DNA of 64,000 nucleotides from Melanocharis versteri. Lineage: Eukaryota; Chordata; Aves; Passeriformes; Melanocharitidae. This document shows, in pieces, positions 25,330 to 35,700 of this stretch (position 1 is its first letter; each line of letters opens with the position of its first letter). A program made the position numbers and the translations under genes. The notes beneath the pieces were generated by a model. It did no database searches. It was given only the letters and a program-made list of their open reading frames with translations, and had not been told where the DNA came from. The DNA lies in the NCBI GenBank assembly GCA_013397845.1, contig VZTG01004618.1, positions 62,001 to 126,000 on the forward strand, in the 5' to 3' direction.

Positions 25330-27577
25330 ACAAGAAGTTTCTGAATGCCAGTTTGTCTGGTTTAAGAGTTATTAATTCACCAAGAATTTAAAAGTAGAAT
25401 AGTTCTTGGTGTATGATGGGAAAATATGTATAATAAATACAAGAACAAAAGCCAGGAGGAAAAAAACAGCAATCAGGAGGAGAGATTTACTGCAGTGTTA
25501 GTGTTGTATTAGCCTGTGTTTGCTCTCACTTGCCATGAAGCCACTGAAGCTGCTCTTCCTTTAATGTGACCGCAGCAGCTCAGTTGACCCTTTCAGCAGC
25601 AGCTCTGCAAGTCAAGGTCTGCTCTGGGCCCTGGGACTTGCTTCAGAAAGGAAGGCAGAGGCCAGTTGGCATGATGGAGTTTGGTTCATTGCCTGTAGCA
25701 TGATGGAAAACATTCCCATCCACCAGAAAGCTGTGAATGTGAAACCCTGCCATACCCATCCTTTTCCTTTCTTACAGCTTTTTCCTTCTTTTTCTCTCAT
25801 TTTCTCATTTTTTCTGTCCCAGAACAGGGAGTTAGCAGGGCTTCAGAGAGTAACCCTCAGCACTGCTTCTCCAGTCTTCTTTAATTGGAGAACACAAAGC
25901 TGGAGAGAAAGAGAGGCTGGTGTTAGCCTCATTTGGTACTGATCATCAGAGATGCCACAGACTTCAAAGAGAGTCTGGCAGTCCTTGTGCTAGCAGCACT
26001 CTTGGAGGAAACTCCACTGCTAAGATGACTGCAAGCAAGGTAGCAAGTCTTCAAGGCAAAGCTGCCTTAGTTTTGTGTTAGGTCTCTTCAGACACTTGAT
26101 CAGCTGGGCAGAGTGTGACAAGCAGCACTGGAAGGCCAGGTTGATACCATGATCTTTAGTAACTCTTGTACCCACAGAAGAAAATGTCAGTCGAGAACCA
26201 GAGGGCAAATAAAAGCACTGCTTTGCCATGCTCTTCCTTCAGGTTGTAAAAAAAAGGTCATATTCAGCAAGAAATCAGTTTCTGAGCAAAACTTGAGGAT
26301 GTGAATGTGATACTATATTGATAGGCACATATATGCAAATGCTATGTGTAAGTTGCAGAAACGGAAAAGAAGAGATGCAGCCACATTTCCGATTTAGAGA
26401 AGAAAAACAAAAGTGTCCTAAAATCCTGCTTCCTATATTCCCAATGCATGGTTGAACAAATGCATTTTCTTTCTCACTTCCCTGGCTTCTGAGACATCAG
26501 ATACTATCTGTTGTTAGATGCGGGATGCTGGGTGCGGTATGGCAGTTCTTGTGTTCCCAAGGGATTGCTCTGCCGGGGTTGCCACTGTTCATCTGCATGA
26601 AAAGATGGATTTAAACTGAACTGATAAAGAAAGAAAACTTGTATAAAGCATACAGTAACTCATTCTGTTAAGGATTTGGCATGGCGTTCAAGGGAAACCA
26701 ATTATGATTTATGTCAATACAGCACAGATAATTTCCCATTGATTGACTGCCAGATCCTTCATTAAATAATGAGTTAGGCCTGATGCCAGTGATTCTTGAG
26801 CACCATCAGGCCACTATTTCTATTTCATACGCCCTTGACAAGGATTCTCTCAAAAATTTGTGAGTTAAGTGAGTTTGTAAGTTCTCTTCAAATACGCAGA
26901 CTCAAACAAACATAAGCTGTGATTCCCCTTCGTGTTAGTGGGTTTTTGAAATGTGTGCTCTTGTCTACACATTTGGCTACAGGTCTGGCAAAAGTGAGTT
27001 TTCATTCATTACTTAAAAACCAAACAAAGAATAGTAGTTGCTCTGTTTGCTAAGCATTCCTCTTAGGAGATTACTGTATGCCCAGATTCAAAGTAGTTCT
27101 CAGAGAAAAATAACTCATGTTCAAGCCTGAGGTTATCTGGAAACAAATGGTATGTCTTGAGGACTAACTGCTGTGGGGAAAATCCTCTGTGCTTATCTGG
27201 AAGAGTCATTTACAAATTTTCTATTGCTGCAGGCCTGACCAATGCCAGTCACTGTGCAGTGTGTGTGTTCATTATTCAAGAGACACAGAACTGAATTTTC
27301 CTACCCTAAGGATGAGGAGATTGGGGCTGGCCATGTCTGAACTGCTCCTGGTGTGGGATGGGTAAGTGGCTGAATCTCCTTTTTCAAAGGTGTGAGTGAA
27401 GTGAAGGCAGAAACTGGTGCTTCTGGAGAGGACATATACCCTCTCTATACAAACTCAGGAGAGTTTGTCATCCCAAACACACACCTTCTCCCTCGAAAGT
27501 ATCTGCAGCTATTCTGTTTCTCTGCTCCCTTGCCATAAACCGTCAAGTCATAGACATCTGCTGTGAGCAGTGCAGTT

Positions 27578-27582
27578 CTTTT
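27578..27582. repeat. Left copy of LTR target-site duplication
   Basis: CTTTT directly before the LTR. The right copy at 28,173-28,177 is CTTTC, one base different, consistent with an old insertion. Confidence 0.65.
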
Positions 27583-27841
27583 TGTGCTGATTTTGGCTAC
27601 GGTGGGGTTAAATTTCTCCCTAGTAGCTGGTAAGGGGCTGTGGTTTGGATTTGTGCTGGAAACAGTGCTGATAACACAGGGATGTTTTGGTTATTGCTGC
27701 ACACTCTTCACACAGAGCCAAGGCCTTTTCTGCTTCTCACCCCGCCCCACCAGTGAGTGGGCTGGGTGTGCACAAGAAGTTGGGCGGTGACACAGCCAGG
27801 ACAGCTGACCCCAACTGACCCAAGGGATATCCCACACAATG

Positions 27842-27864
27842 TGATGTCATGCTCAGTATATAAA
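27842..27864 (+). promoter_or_regulatory. LTR core promoter: CRE-like site and TATA box
   Basis: TATATAAA at 27,857-27,864 is a good TATA box in the expected place within the LTR (end of U3). A CRE-like TGATGTCA lies just before it at 27,842-27,849. If still active it would drive plus-strand transcription from about 27,890. Confidence 0.6.
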
Positions 27865-28044
27865 GCTGTGGGAAGAAGGAGGAAGGCAGGGACATTCAGA
27901 GTGATGGCATTTTTCTTCCCAAGTAACCATTTCCCATGACAAAGCCTGAGTTCCCTGGAGATGGCTGAACACCTGCCTGCCCATGGGAAGTAGTGAATGA
28001 ATTCCTTGCTTTGTTTGCTTGGGTGTGCAGTTTTTGCTTTACCT

Positions 28045-28050
28045 ATTAAA
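28045..28050 (+). terminator. LTR polyadenylation signal
   Basis: ATTAAA, followed within about 20 bases by a T-rich stretch, in the position expected at the R/U5 part of the LTR. It could end a host transcript crossing in the plus direction. Confidence 0.5.
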
Positions 28051-28172
28051 CCGTCTTTATCTCAGCCCGTGAGTTTTCTCGCTATTACCCTTCCCATTCT
28101 CTCCCCAGACCAAGGCAAAATGAGTGAGCAGCTGCGTGGTGCTTTGTTGCCAGCTGGGGCTAAACCCATACA

Positions 28173-28177
28173 CTTTC
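28173..28177. repeat. Right copy of LTR target-site duplication
   Basis: CTTTC directly after the LTR, pairing with CTTTT at 27,578-27,582. Confidence 0.65.
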
Positions 28178-30446
28178 CTATTCCTGACAGTCTTTTGTTT
28201 TAGGATACTGCCCGTCTTGCCTATGCCCAGCTGCATCCACATATGTGTCCATGAATGCTGCATATCTAACTATTTAGAGAACTCTGTAAACTTGAAGTTT
28301 TTGCTTTCCAGGCAGAAAATTCTAGAAAACCTCTTAAAAACAGCCTCCATCTCCTCTTCAGAGAGAAGAGCAAACCAGTTTGGTGAGGTTCACCTGGAGG
28401 CTTACAGCTTCCAGGGAATTGGAGTAGGAATACAAAAGAAATTAAACCTAGGTATGGTGAAGAAGAAATTAATTTAAAAGGAGAAAGCAAAAAGATATCA
28501 GCTGGAGGAGACAACTTCTAGAAATGAAATAAGTCTTACCAAGCCTGGCATTTTTTAGGGGATGGGTAAAGTGAACCAGCTAAAGCTGGGATTAATAAAT
28601 ATATGGAAGGTAATGGGCATGTGAAGTGTTTTAAATGTTCATGTAAAGTTTTAAGTCTTGTTCTAATGGCTGTGTGCTTTTTGGTTAATAAATACCGCAT
28701 TCTTTTCAATGGAAGAAGTTTCTTATGTGCAGTTATATCAAAAGTAGTCTCCCAAATGGAAACCTACAATGACAGTTATATCCACAGTTAATTATAGATG
28801 GAAAAGCAGAGGAGCTGCAGACTCAGACACTATTTAATAGTAGGTGAGTTACAGATTTTTTCTGTGAGAGGAAGACTTTGAAAAACTCCACTTTTAGTGC
28901 CACAAGCCTAAAAGCACTGCTCACCTTATGACTGTGGGAGAGGTGAATGAGAGTATCCATAAAATACAGACCCTTCCAGCTTTCCTTTCCTTACACACAC
29001 AGGGGCCAGTGCCAAACAGGCTCCACAGGTGTCCCGGCTCCCAACCAGACTTTCACATGATACTTATCCCAGCTGCCCTTCCTGCCGACCCTAGCAGGAA
29101 GGGTGAGAATTGGCTGTGTTAACTTCAGCAAGAACAAGGCTTAGTCCTAAGGAAGCTTTAATGTTTGCCAGAATTTTAGCCATTAACATCTTGAATCCTT
29201 GTGAAACTGCCTGCTCTCTACTTCAGCTGGTACAATATGAGCTTGTAAATTCACACACAATTCATAGGGGTTGCAATTTCTTCTTTGCTACATAAAGCAG
29301 TGAGGAGGGATCAGACAGACTAGGAAATGTGGTGAAATTCACCATCTTCTGCGTACAAAAATTTATGATAGATCACCCTTACTCACCCTGGCAGCATTTT
29401 GTAATTGTTCAGTGTTATTCAAGAAAACACACAAGGTGCTCCCTTTGCATGACAATTTTTCTGCTGGGCACTGAGGCATATCGATTTTTTACTTCATTGA
29501 GGTTTCCACAGAGGTTATGACATTTAATGTGCAGCTTTAGCTGCTCATTGCTATGTGGGATATGAACCAAATATGGCCCTGCAAAATTGCCTCTCTTCGT
29601 AACTCTTCAGCAGATGTAAATAACAATCTGTTGCTCCAAGTTGTCCATGCATGAATGGGAAGAAAAAAATGAAAATTCAGTTCCACCAGACTTGGTCCCA
29701 TATGCAGACTGCAACAATTCTCTAGAATAATAATTTTTTTCTTCTGTCTGCAGTCCCAATCTAGAATCCTATGGGAACACCCTGAGCAGGATGATAAGCT
29801 TTATGCATACCTTGCTGGCCAGCACATTTGGTTACTGCTGGAAGAAGAGGCAGGCTGGCTTCCTTCAGTGAATGGTCTTTAAAGAAGGACTTGCTTTTAC
29901 CAAGTCACCCAGTGCCTTAGCTGTGGAACTGCTCCTTCAGAGTTGCAGCGTGTTCCATTTGGTTCAGCCTGCAAGCAAGAAGGAGATTTCTCAAGTGCCC
30001 TCAGCTTATGCCAAAAATGATTCTGTGGTTTAAATCTAATACCTGGTTTGATCTGGTAAGCAATGTGTGCTGTGGAAGATGTTCTTTCCCTAGCAGATAC
30101 CTGGTGGGTTGGGTGCAGATGCAGAACAGAGTGAAATATTTCATCTGGGCTCAAATGCAGTTTGACAAATGCAATGCACAACATGCAGCAGAAGAGTTCT
30201 CGGAGCAGGATAAGCTGAAATATCTAATGTCAGGTACAAAGAGGTCACAGCTGGCCAGGAGAGAGGTCTTCTTTAGAGAGATGTTTCTACAAAAGGGCAA
30301 ACTCAAAAGAGGTGTCCAAGCAGCCCCGCATTTGTGCGAGTTCTGTTAAAGGCTGCCGGCAGTCAAGAGAAGCTGAAGCTGACTAAACATGGCTCTAACT
30401 CTGGCTGTGGTGTGTTTGGCTCAAAAATTCAGCAAACAAGAGCCAG

Positions 30447-30588
30447 CTAACACAGCTCTTCCTCTCTCTCTCTTTCTCAGGTACAGGAGAGGATCAGCCT
30501 CTGTTACCTCACTGACATAACGTGGGAAGTAGAAGTTCTGGAAATTGGCATTAAAAGCAGTGGACATATGCCTGTTTTCCATTTTTAA
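30447..30588 (+). other. Candidate 3' splice site and short terminal exon
   Basis: A CTAAC branch-point-like word (30,447-30,451) is followed by an almost pure pyrimidine tract and CAG ending at 30,480, the textbook spacing for a vertebrate acceptor. Reading on from 30,481 in the first frame gives 35 open codons (beginning VQERISLCYLTD) and a stop at 30,586-30,588. I do not recognise the peptide. Acceptor-like tracts are common by chance, so this is only a candidate exon of an unknown transcript. Confidence 0.3.
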
Positions 30589-31869
30589 ATTTTAAATGGC
30601 TCATAGAAAAATATTTCTGGTTTGATTTTCTGAAACACTGTATGTTTAGCAACAGCCTAATTTTCATCGTGTGCTGCCTAGGTGTTCTGGGAGTGCTTAG
30701 GCAGCCTAGTTTGGAAGCCAAGCAGGTTGTGTGAAGGCCAATTTTCTCCTCTTGCATTAGAGTGACCATCTAGCTCAGTTTTCCATTGCCAATTCACACA
30801 GCAAGAATTATAATTCACAAAATGGATGACCAGCCAGCTCATTAAGAAATAGTTATTCTATAATTTTGTTCAGACTGACAACAAAATCCGTGCAAGAGAT
30901 CCAAGTGATGGCACCCCTGTAGGAAAGCATCTGTACCACCACAAACTCTTTGTTTGGATCAATTAAGGAATATTTGAAAGTCAAGCTTTTAGATTTCTCT
31001 ATTGTTTTTGAAAATTAAGTTAGGTAATATTAAAATACCTTGAAACTATATTCATTCATATGTCCTACAGCATCAAAAATGCATCAAATTCTTTTGTCTG
31101 AGAATCATTCCATAAGTGTATGATCTCACTCTTTTCCTTGCAATAAGGTGTAAATTTAAAACTTGAGCTTGATTTTTGTGTTGTCTGTATTCTTAAAAAC
31201 ATTGAATAAATCAATATCTGAAATATCATGTTTTAGGTCAGTTGCAATTGAAAAAATCAATATTAACTCTGTGTGCCACCTTAAACTTTGTTCTTTTTTT
31301 TTTGTATCACAAGTATATTTGATAATCTTACACATTCTCTTTTGCTTGTAATTTTTCTCAGTACTTGAGAATCAAGATGCTTTTGTACTCATGAAAAACA
31401 GGCAGACATGCTGCTTCATATTTTTGCACCACCTTTTTCCTTATAGGACACACAATATAGCTGTGTTTTAGCTAATTGTTATTTCCTCACCTCACCCTCA
31501 TTGACAGCTCTTTCCAAGGGTTCATTTACTCATATTAAAAAGTTTATACAAGGCCCTTGTGTTTTTTCCATGTAACTTAAGGCTAAAGAGAGTGAATATT
31601 CTAGATACCTTCTTTGCTGAAGTGTAGTGGTTATGATGGATTCAGTTCCAACTGTAGTATTTTGCCACCTAAGCTGTTGCTAGTCGTGGATTTAACACTG
31701 GAAGTGCCTCATCTGGTGGTGAAGGTGAGTGTCCCTGCTCTCGATTTTTGGACCTGTTTGAGTACACGCAGACAGAACAGTCCCTGAACAAGGGGATGAG
31801 AACTGTAAATAAGAACAAATGTTAGAGAAGAAGACTGAACAGTTCCTCTTGTTGTTGAAAGATCATTGC

Positions 31870-32160
31870 TTATTGTAGGTTTGCTTATATTTATTGGAGT
31901 CTATTTTTAAAATTCGAGACAATGCAACTTCCACCTCATCCGTTGGGAAGTTATTCAGCAACTAATACATTTTGCCATCTGGAAGTTTTTTCCTGATATT
32001 CTCTGTTAATTTTTCCTTTGTTAATACCTTTTCTATCATAAAAACTTATTAGATCACTTACAAAATTAAAGCTTCTCTGTGGGTTATTTGAATTATCAGG
32101 ATAAACTGAGAAATTACACCTCCTGTATCAAATTCTATATGATGAAATTAACTTCCTGCC
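31870..32160 (-). mobile_element. Old CR1/L3-like LINE 3' region fragment
   Basis: About 31,910-32,060 follows the pattern of CR1-type 3' ends seen in reverse: a phrase around 'gggaagttattcagcaactaat' (compare 'ggctgttccagcacctaac'), then 'ggaagttttttcctgatatt'. It lies in the same orientation as the younger CR1 copies immediately to the right. It is strongly diverged, so the exact edges and subfamily are uncertain. Confidence 0.5.
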
Positions 32161-32165
32161 AAATT

Positions 32166-32219
32166 TATAGAATTATATAATAAAATATGCTGAGTTGGAA
32201 GGGACCCATCAGGATTATA
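32166..32219 (-). mobile_element. Very short CR1 3' end
   Basis: About 50 bases reading (in reverse) a CR1 3' terminus, with the recognisable TGAGTTGGAAGGGACCCA block at 32,190-32,207. It is severely 5'-truncated and abuts the tail of the next CR1 copy. Confidence 0.75.
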
Positions 32220-32221
32220 GT

Positions 32222-32605
32222 ATAGAATCATAGCATAGCATAGCATATCCTGAGTTGGACAGGACCTACAAGGATCGAGTCCAGCTCCTGGCCCTGCACA
32301 GGGCATCCCAAAAATCCTATCAATATTGTCCAAGTTCTTTTTGGTGCTGCGACCACTTCCCCGGGGAGCCTGTTCCAGTGCCCAACCACCCTCTGGGTGA
32401 AGAACTTTTTCCTGATATCCAACTTAAACCTACCCTGACTCAGCTTCATGCTCTTTTCTCGAGTCCTGCTGCTGGTTGAGAGTGACCAGTGCCTGCCCCT
32501 CTGCTTCCCCTTGTGACCATGCTGAGGAGCACGATGAGATCTCCCCTCAGTCTCATCTTCTTCAGGCTGAACAAACGAAATTACCTCAGCTGCTCCTCAC
32601 GAGGT
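32222..32605 (-). mobile_element. Avian CR1 LINE, 5'-truncated 3' end
   Basis: This is the clearest repeat in the window. Read in reverse, it contains the standard avian CR1 3' blocks: the tail at 32,222-32,248, CCTGAGTTGGACAGGACC (32,249-32,266), TCCTGGCCCTGCACAGGGCA (32,286-32,305), the 'GAAGAACTTTTTCCTGATAT' block (32,399-32,418), and the 'CTTCTTCAGGCTGAACAAAC' block near its 5' edge. The element runs on the minus strand with its 3' end at the left. About 385 bp remain of a multi-kilobase LINE, so it is non-coding. The usual ATTCTATG tail octamer has become a CTATG pentamer array. Open frames across it are shadows. Confidence 0.93.
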
Positions 32606-32671
32606 AGTTTGGTATTATATTCATCACAAGTGATCTGAAATACAGCTTTGGAACAAATGAATGAAAAAAGA

Positions 32672-32713
32672 CCCCTGCTGGCAGCACCCTGCTGGTAACG
32701 CCCCGCTGGTAAT
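32672..32713. repeat. Three-copy 14-bp tandem repeat
   Basis: Three consecutive copies of a unit built on CCCTGCTGGTAAC with a 14-base period and small differences (CTGCTGG at 32,675 and 32,689; CCGCTGG at 32,703). It starts about 65 bases beyond the CR1 edge. Confidence 0.8.
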
Positions 32714-35700
32714 TTATACAGAACTCAGCGTCCAGCCTGCTGTGCTGTGCTCTTTTTCACGTGTGTCATATTTTGCACATTATTTTATTACCTTAGGAGA
32801 AACCGATGTTTCAGCTACTGGCTTTAGGACATTTAAAATGTAAGGATTGCTGATTGGTATTATTATCTTATACTCATGGTGTTATTATCTTAAGATCTGG
32901 GGAAAAAAATGCCCTATATCAAAATATTTCTTATTTTTTGCTCTTTCTCTCTGATGACATTGTTAATCATTCTGGGCTGTTTTAACCCTGGATAATGTAA
33001 ACTACTCTCAGCTTCCTGCCTGTTTTTCTGCCTGAGTTTTAATATGCTCTTCCCTTGGACTTAGAGGAGATGATCAAGGCATGCAGCTCTTCCCTGGACA
33101 CACTGCTTCATGGCCTGGAGTATTAACATAAACTGAGACTGAACCGCTGGACATGATCTAGCTGGGATTAAAGGCGCAATGGGAGTGTTATTGTGGAGTG
33201 ACTCCATGGAGAACTCTGCCGCTTGCATGAGGCTGAGATGTTTGAAATATGAGGCTGGAGGGAATTATGTGATTGTCACAATCACCTTATTTATTAAATC
33301 CCTTCTGCCATTGCCCAGGGAAGATGGGATTCCAGTGTCAAAAAATGGCTTTGCAATAGATAAACTGGAGATTGAAGGGAGGTGTATTCGGAACAAATTC
33401 AAGCGTAGAAAAGTATTGCCAAACAGCAGCTAACCTCTATCTCTGCTTGATAAATGTCAACCTATGATGCTTATCAACTTATAATATTCTACCAAAAAGA
33501 AGGTGGGTAAAGAAATTTGAGTGGCCATAATTTGATAAATCCTTTAAGGACCTGGGATGTTTAATCAACAGATCTTAACTGACAACCAGCAGCGCCCATT
33601 TCCAGAAAAAATAAATGGAAATGGACTGATAAAAATAGAAATGATCCACAAAACTAGGTGAGCCTAATGTGCGAATCAAACTGTTTGAAAGTCTAAAAAA
33701 GAGAGGGAAAGAAGGAAGAGATGGTTACTTTGCCTTGGCTGGGAACCTAAATTGTGGAACAAATGGATTTGCAAAAGACCATTACAATTTACTTTTGAGA
33801 CATGACAGAAGTTCAGAGTATTTAGCAAATCAGATGGTTCTCCTGCATTTTGGCAAAGTCATCTGGACATTGTGAATGCAAAGATGTGCACATTTCCCAT
33901 GTCCTTTTGGGAGCTAGAGCTCCCAAGGAGTATGCTCAGAAAGAGTATGGCAGGAGGGCATGCCAGTGTGTGCATGCTGCCTTCTGACCACCTTGATTGT
34001 CACCAGAGTCAGGGAGTGATGAACCAGGGCTTTGAGCATAAAAAAAGGGGAGAGCAATGCCTGGATTATTACTCTGTTTGTTTTATTTTGGTCTTAAAAG
34101 CTTTTAATGTTCATTTTATCTGTTAAGTCCTGCAGACAAAATTTCTGATGGGGCAAAACACTTGTTCTTTCATACGAAAACAGTTTTTCCCCACTGATGC
34201 AGCAGTACTTTCCTGTAATTCCTCTTCAGAGAATTAGAGAGACTTCTCTGCCTTTCACAGGCACAAATCAGGAGCATATCCTTTGCGTCTAGTACCCAAA
34301 TTAACACCAGTGTACTAGGGACTGGAATTTGATGTGCTGTCTTCATTTGGCAATGGGCTGGAGAGACACATGATTTAGGAGCTGTTGTACAAAATAGCTT
34401 GAAGAAAACAAGAATACTTGTTCCAAAAGAAGGATGGTAATTCCCGAGAGAAATGATGATATTTTATGAAGCTAAATCAAAAACTAGAGAAATGTGTGTC
34501 AAAAATGTCCAGGCCTCTGAGTAAAGTTGAAGCAAGGCTATTTGGTACATTTATCCACAAACTCGACCGACACTCAAAATAGTCAAAAAACCCGACATAT
34601 GCAATATGATGTTTATCACAATGCAAAGTACTCAATATTCTTGCGTCAAGTTACCACTAGAAATGTCCACATGTCTCAAAGGCTGACTCAGGAGATTTTT
34701 GGCCACAATTGAGTGGTAAAAATTAGAGATTTATTATTGGACCATATTGAAATTTGACATGTTACATCATAGATCTGCACATTATTGCAACAAAGATGTT
34801 TTCTTTGCGTACTATCTTAAAAAAGCAATTGAGATAAGTGAATCGGTAACGTAAACTGTCTGGCTGGTTATATAAATTGTGTTGCTTGTCTGTTTGATTT
34901 GTGCAGCTCTTTGTACAGCTCCAGGTTCACATTTTGTCCCAGCCACTTAGCTGTGGTTGAAGTGGGAATGAAGAGGCTGCCTCACAGGAGCTAAAACAAG
35001 GCTGTTCTGACCTGGGCTCTGTACCCAGGTCCCTAAAATGTAACTGCAAGGGAGTGAGAAGACTCAGTAAAGCCTTGGCCCTTTTGACTTACAGCCCAGG
35101 AAGGGCAAAGCAGGAAAAACGGGGTAGGAAGAGGAAAACTTACCTCTGCACATTTTATCCAGTATGTTTTTGTTTTTCTTGTAAAGGATTCCCTATCATT
35201 AAGGAAACACTGGTGTCTGTGCCAGAGACCATCAGATGTACACTCAGTTCTGCTGTACAGCTGTCTAACCCAATCTGACATAGGGTGCAAATGGCATAAG
35301 ATCCTGTGGAGAGGAGGGTGCAAAATGCTGCCTTCCTGAGTCTGTGGATATATTCAATGTTCAGAGAGGAACACTGAACATGGCAACTGAACGAGTGTGA
35401 GCCACAGGTAGGGACAGGTAGGTTTGTCATTGCCAGAGATATTTGGGTTCTGTTAACTGGAGCAAGTCAGAACATTATTTTATTCTGGAAATCAGTTAGG
35501 ACAAGTTATGTAAAAAAAAAAAAAAAAAGTTCTCTTAAAGCTGATCATTCCGTAAGTACATGCAGCTTTGTCCTCGGTATTGCCCATGACAGGGTCTGCA
35601 CCAATCACTCTGTCCATTCTTCATGTTGTCTATGGCTCTGTGTCTTGAGTTACTCCCCTTGGTGAACCAGCCCTTCCTCAGCCTTTCAGCCTGTTGTTCT

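Larger units (their letters stand above)
23951..27582. other. T-rich then mixed unique sequence, no supported gene
   Basis: 23,951-24,560 is T-rich and could contain a more decayed 5' part of the adjacent LINE, but I cannot align it. 24,737-25,136 carries two unrecognised frames of about 75 codons. An A-rich tract sits at 25,257-25,329. The rest has no recognisable gene or repeat. Confidence 0.6.
27583..28172 (+). mobile_element. Solo LTR of an avian ERVL-type endogenous retrovirus
   Basis: This 590-bp unit begins TGTGCTGA and ends CCATACA, giving the TG...CA termini expected of an LTR. It is flanked by CTTTT (27,578-27,582) and CTTTC (28,173-28,177), a 5-bp target-site duplication matching at 4 of 5 bases. 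Its internal order fits the LTR I remember from bird genomes: a TATA box (27,857-27,864), a conserved stretch around 27,960-27,995, an ATTAAA polyadenylation signal (28,045-28,050) and a U5-like end. No gag, pol or env sequence flanks it, so it is a solo LTR left by recombination. The family assignment is from memory. The short open frames in it are shadows. Confidence 0.82.
28173..31869. other. Unique AT-rich sequence, no supported gene
   Basis: The longest frames are 117 codons (28,124-28,477, starting inside the LTR) and 113 codons (30,008-30,349), neither recognisable. A splice-acceptor-like element sits at 30,447-30,480. 31,140-31,380 is T-rich. I see no other repeat. Confidence 0.6.

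Noticed and set aside
25172..25375. Poly-lysine open frame
   Set aside because: Translation of the A-rich tract, including the ambiguous base. Not a gene.
30673..30705. Imperfect inverted repeat GCTGCCTA ... TAGGCAGC
   Set aside because: Short arms with a 17-base spacer and no compensatory evidence, so likely chance.
32228..32479. Open frames on both strands of the CR1 copy
   Set aside because: They lie in the non-coding 3' end of a CR1 LINE, where such frames occur in many copies genome-wide.
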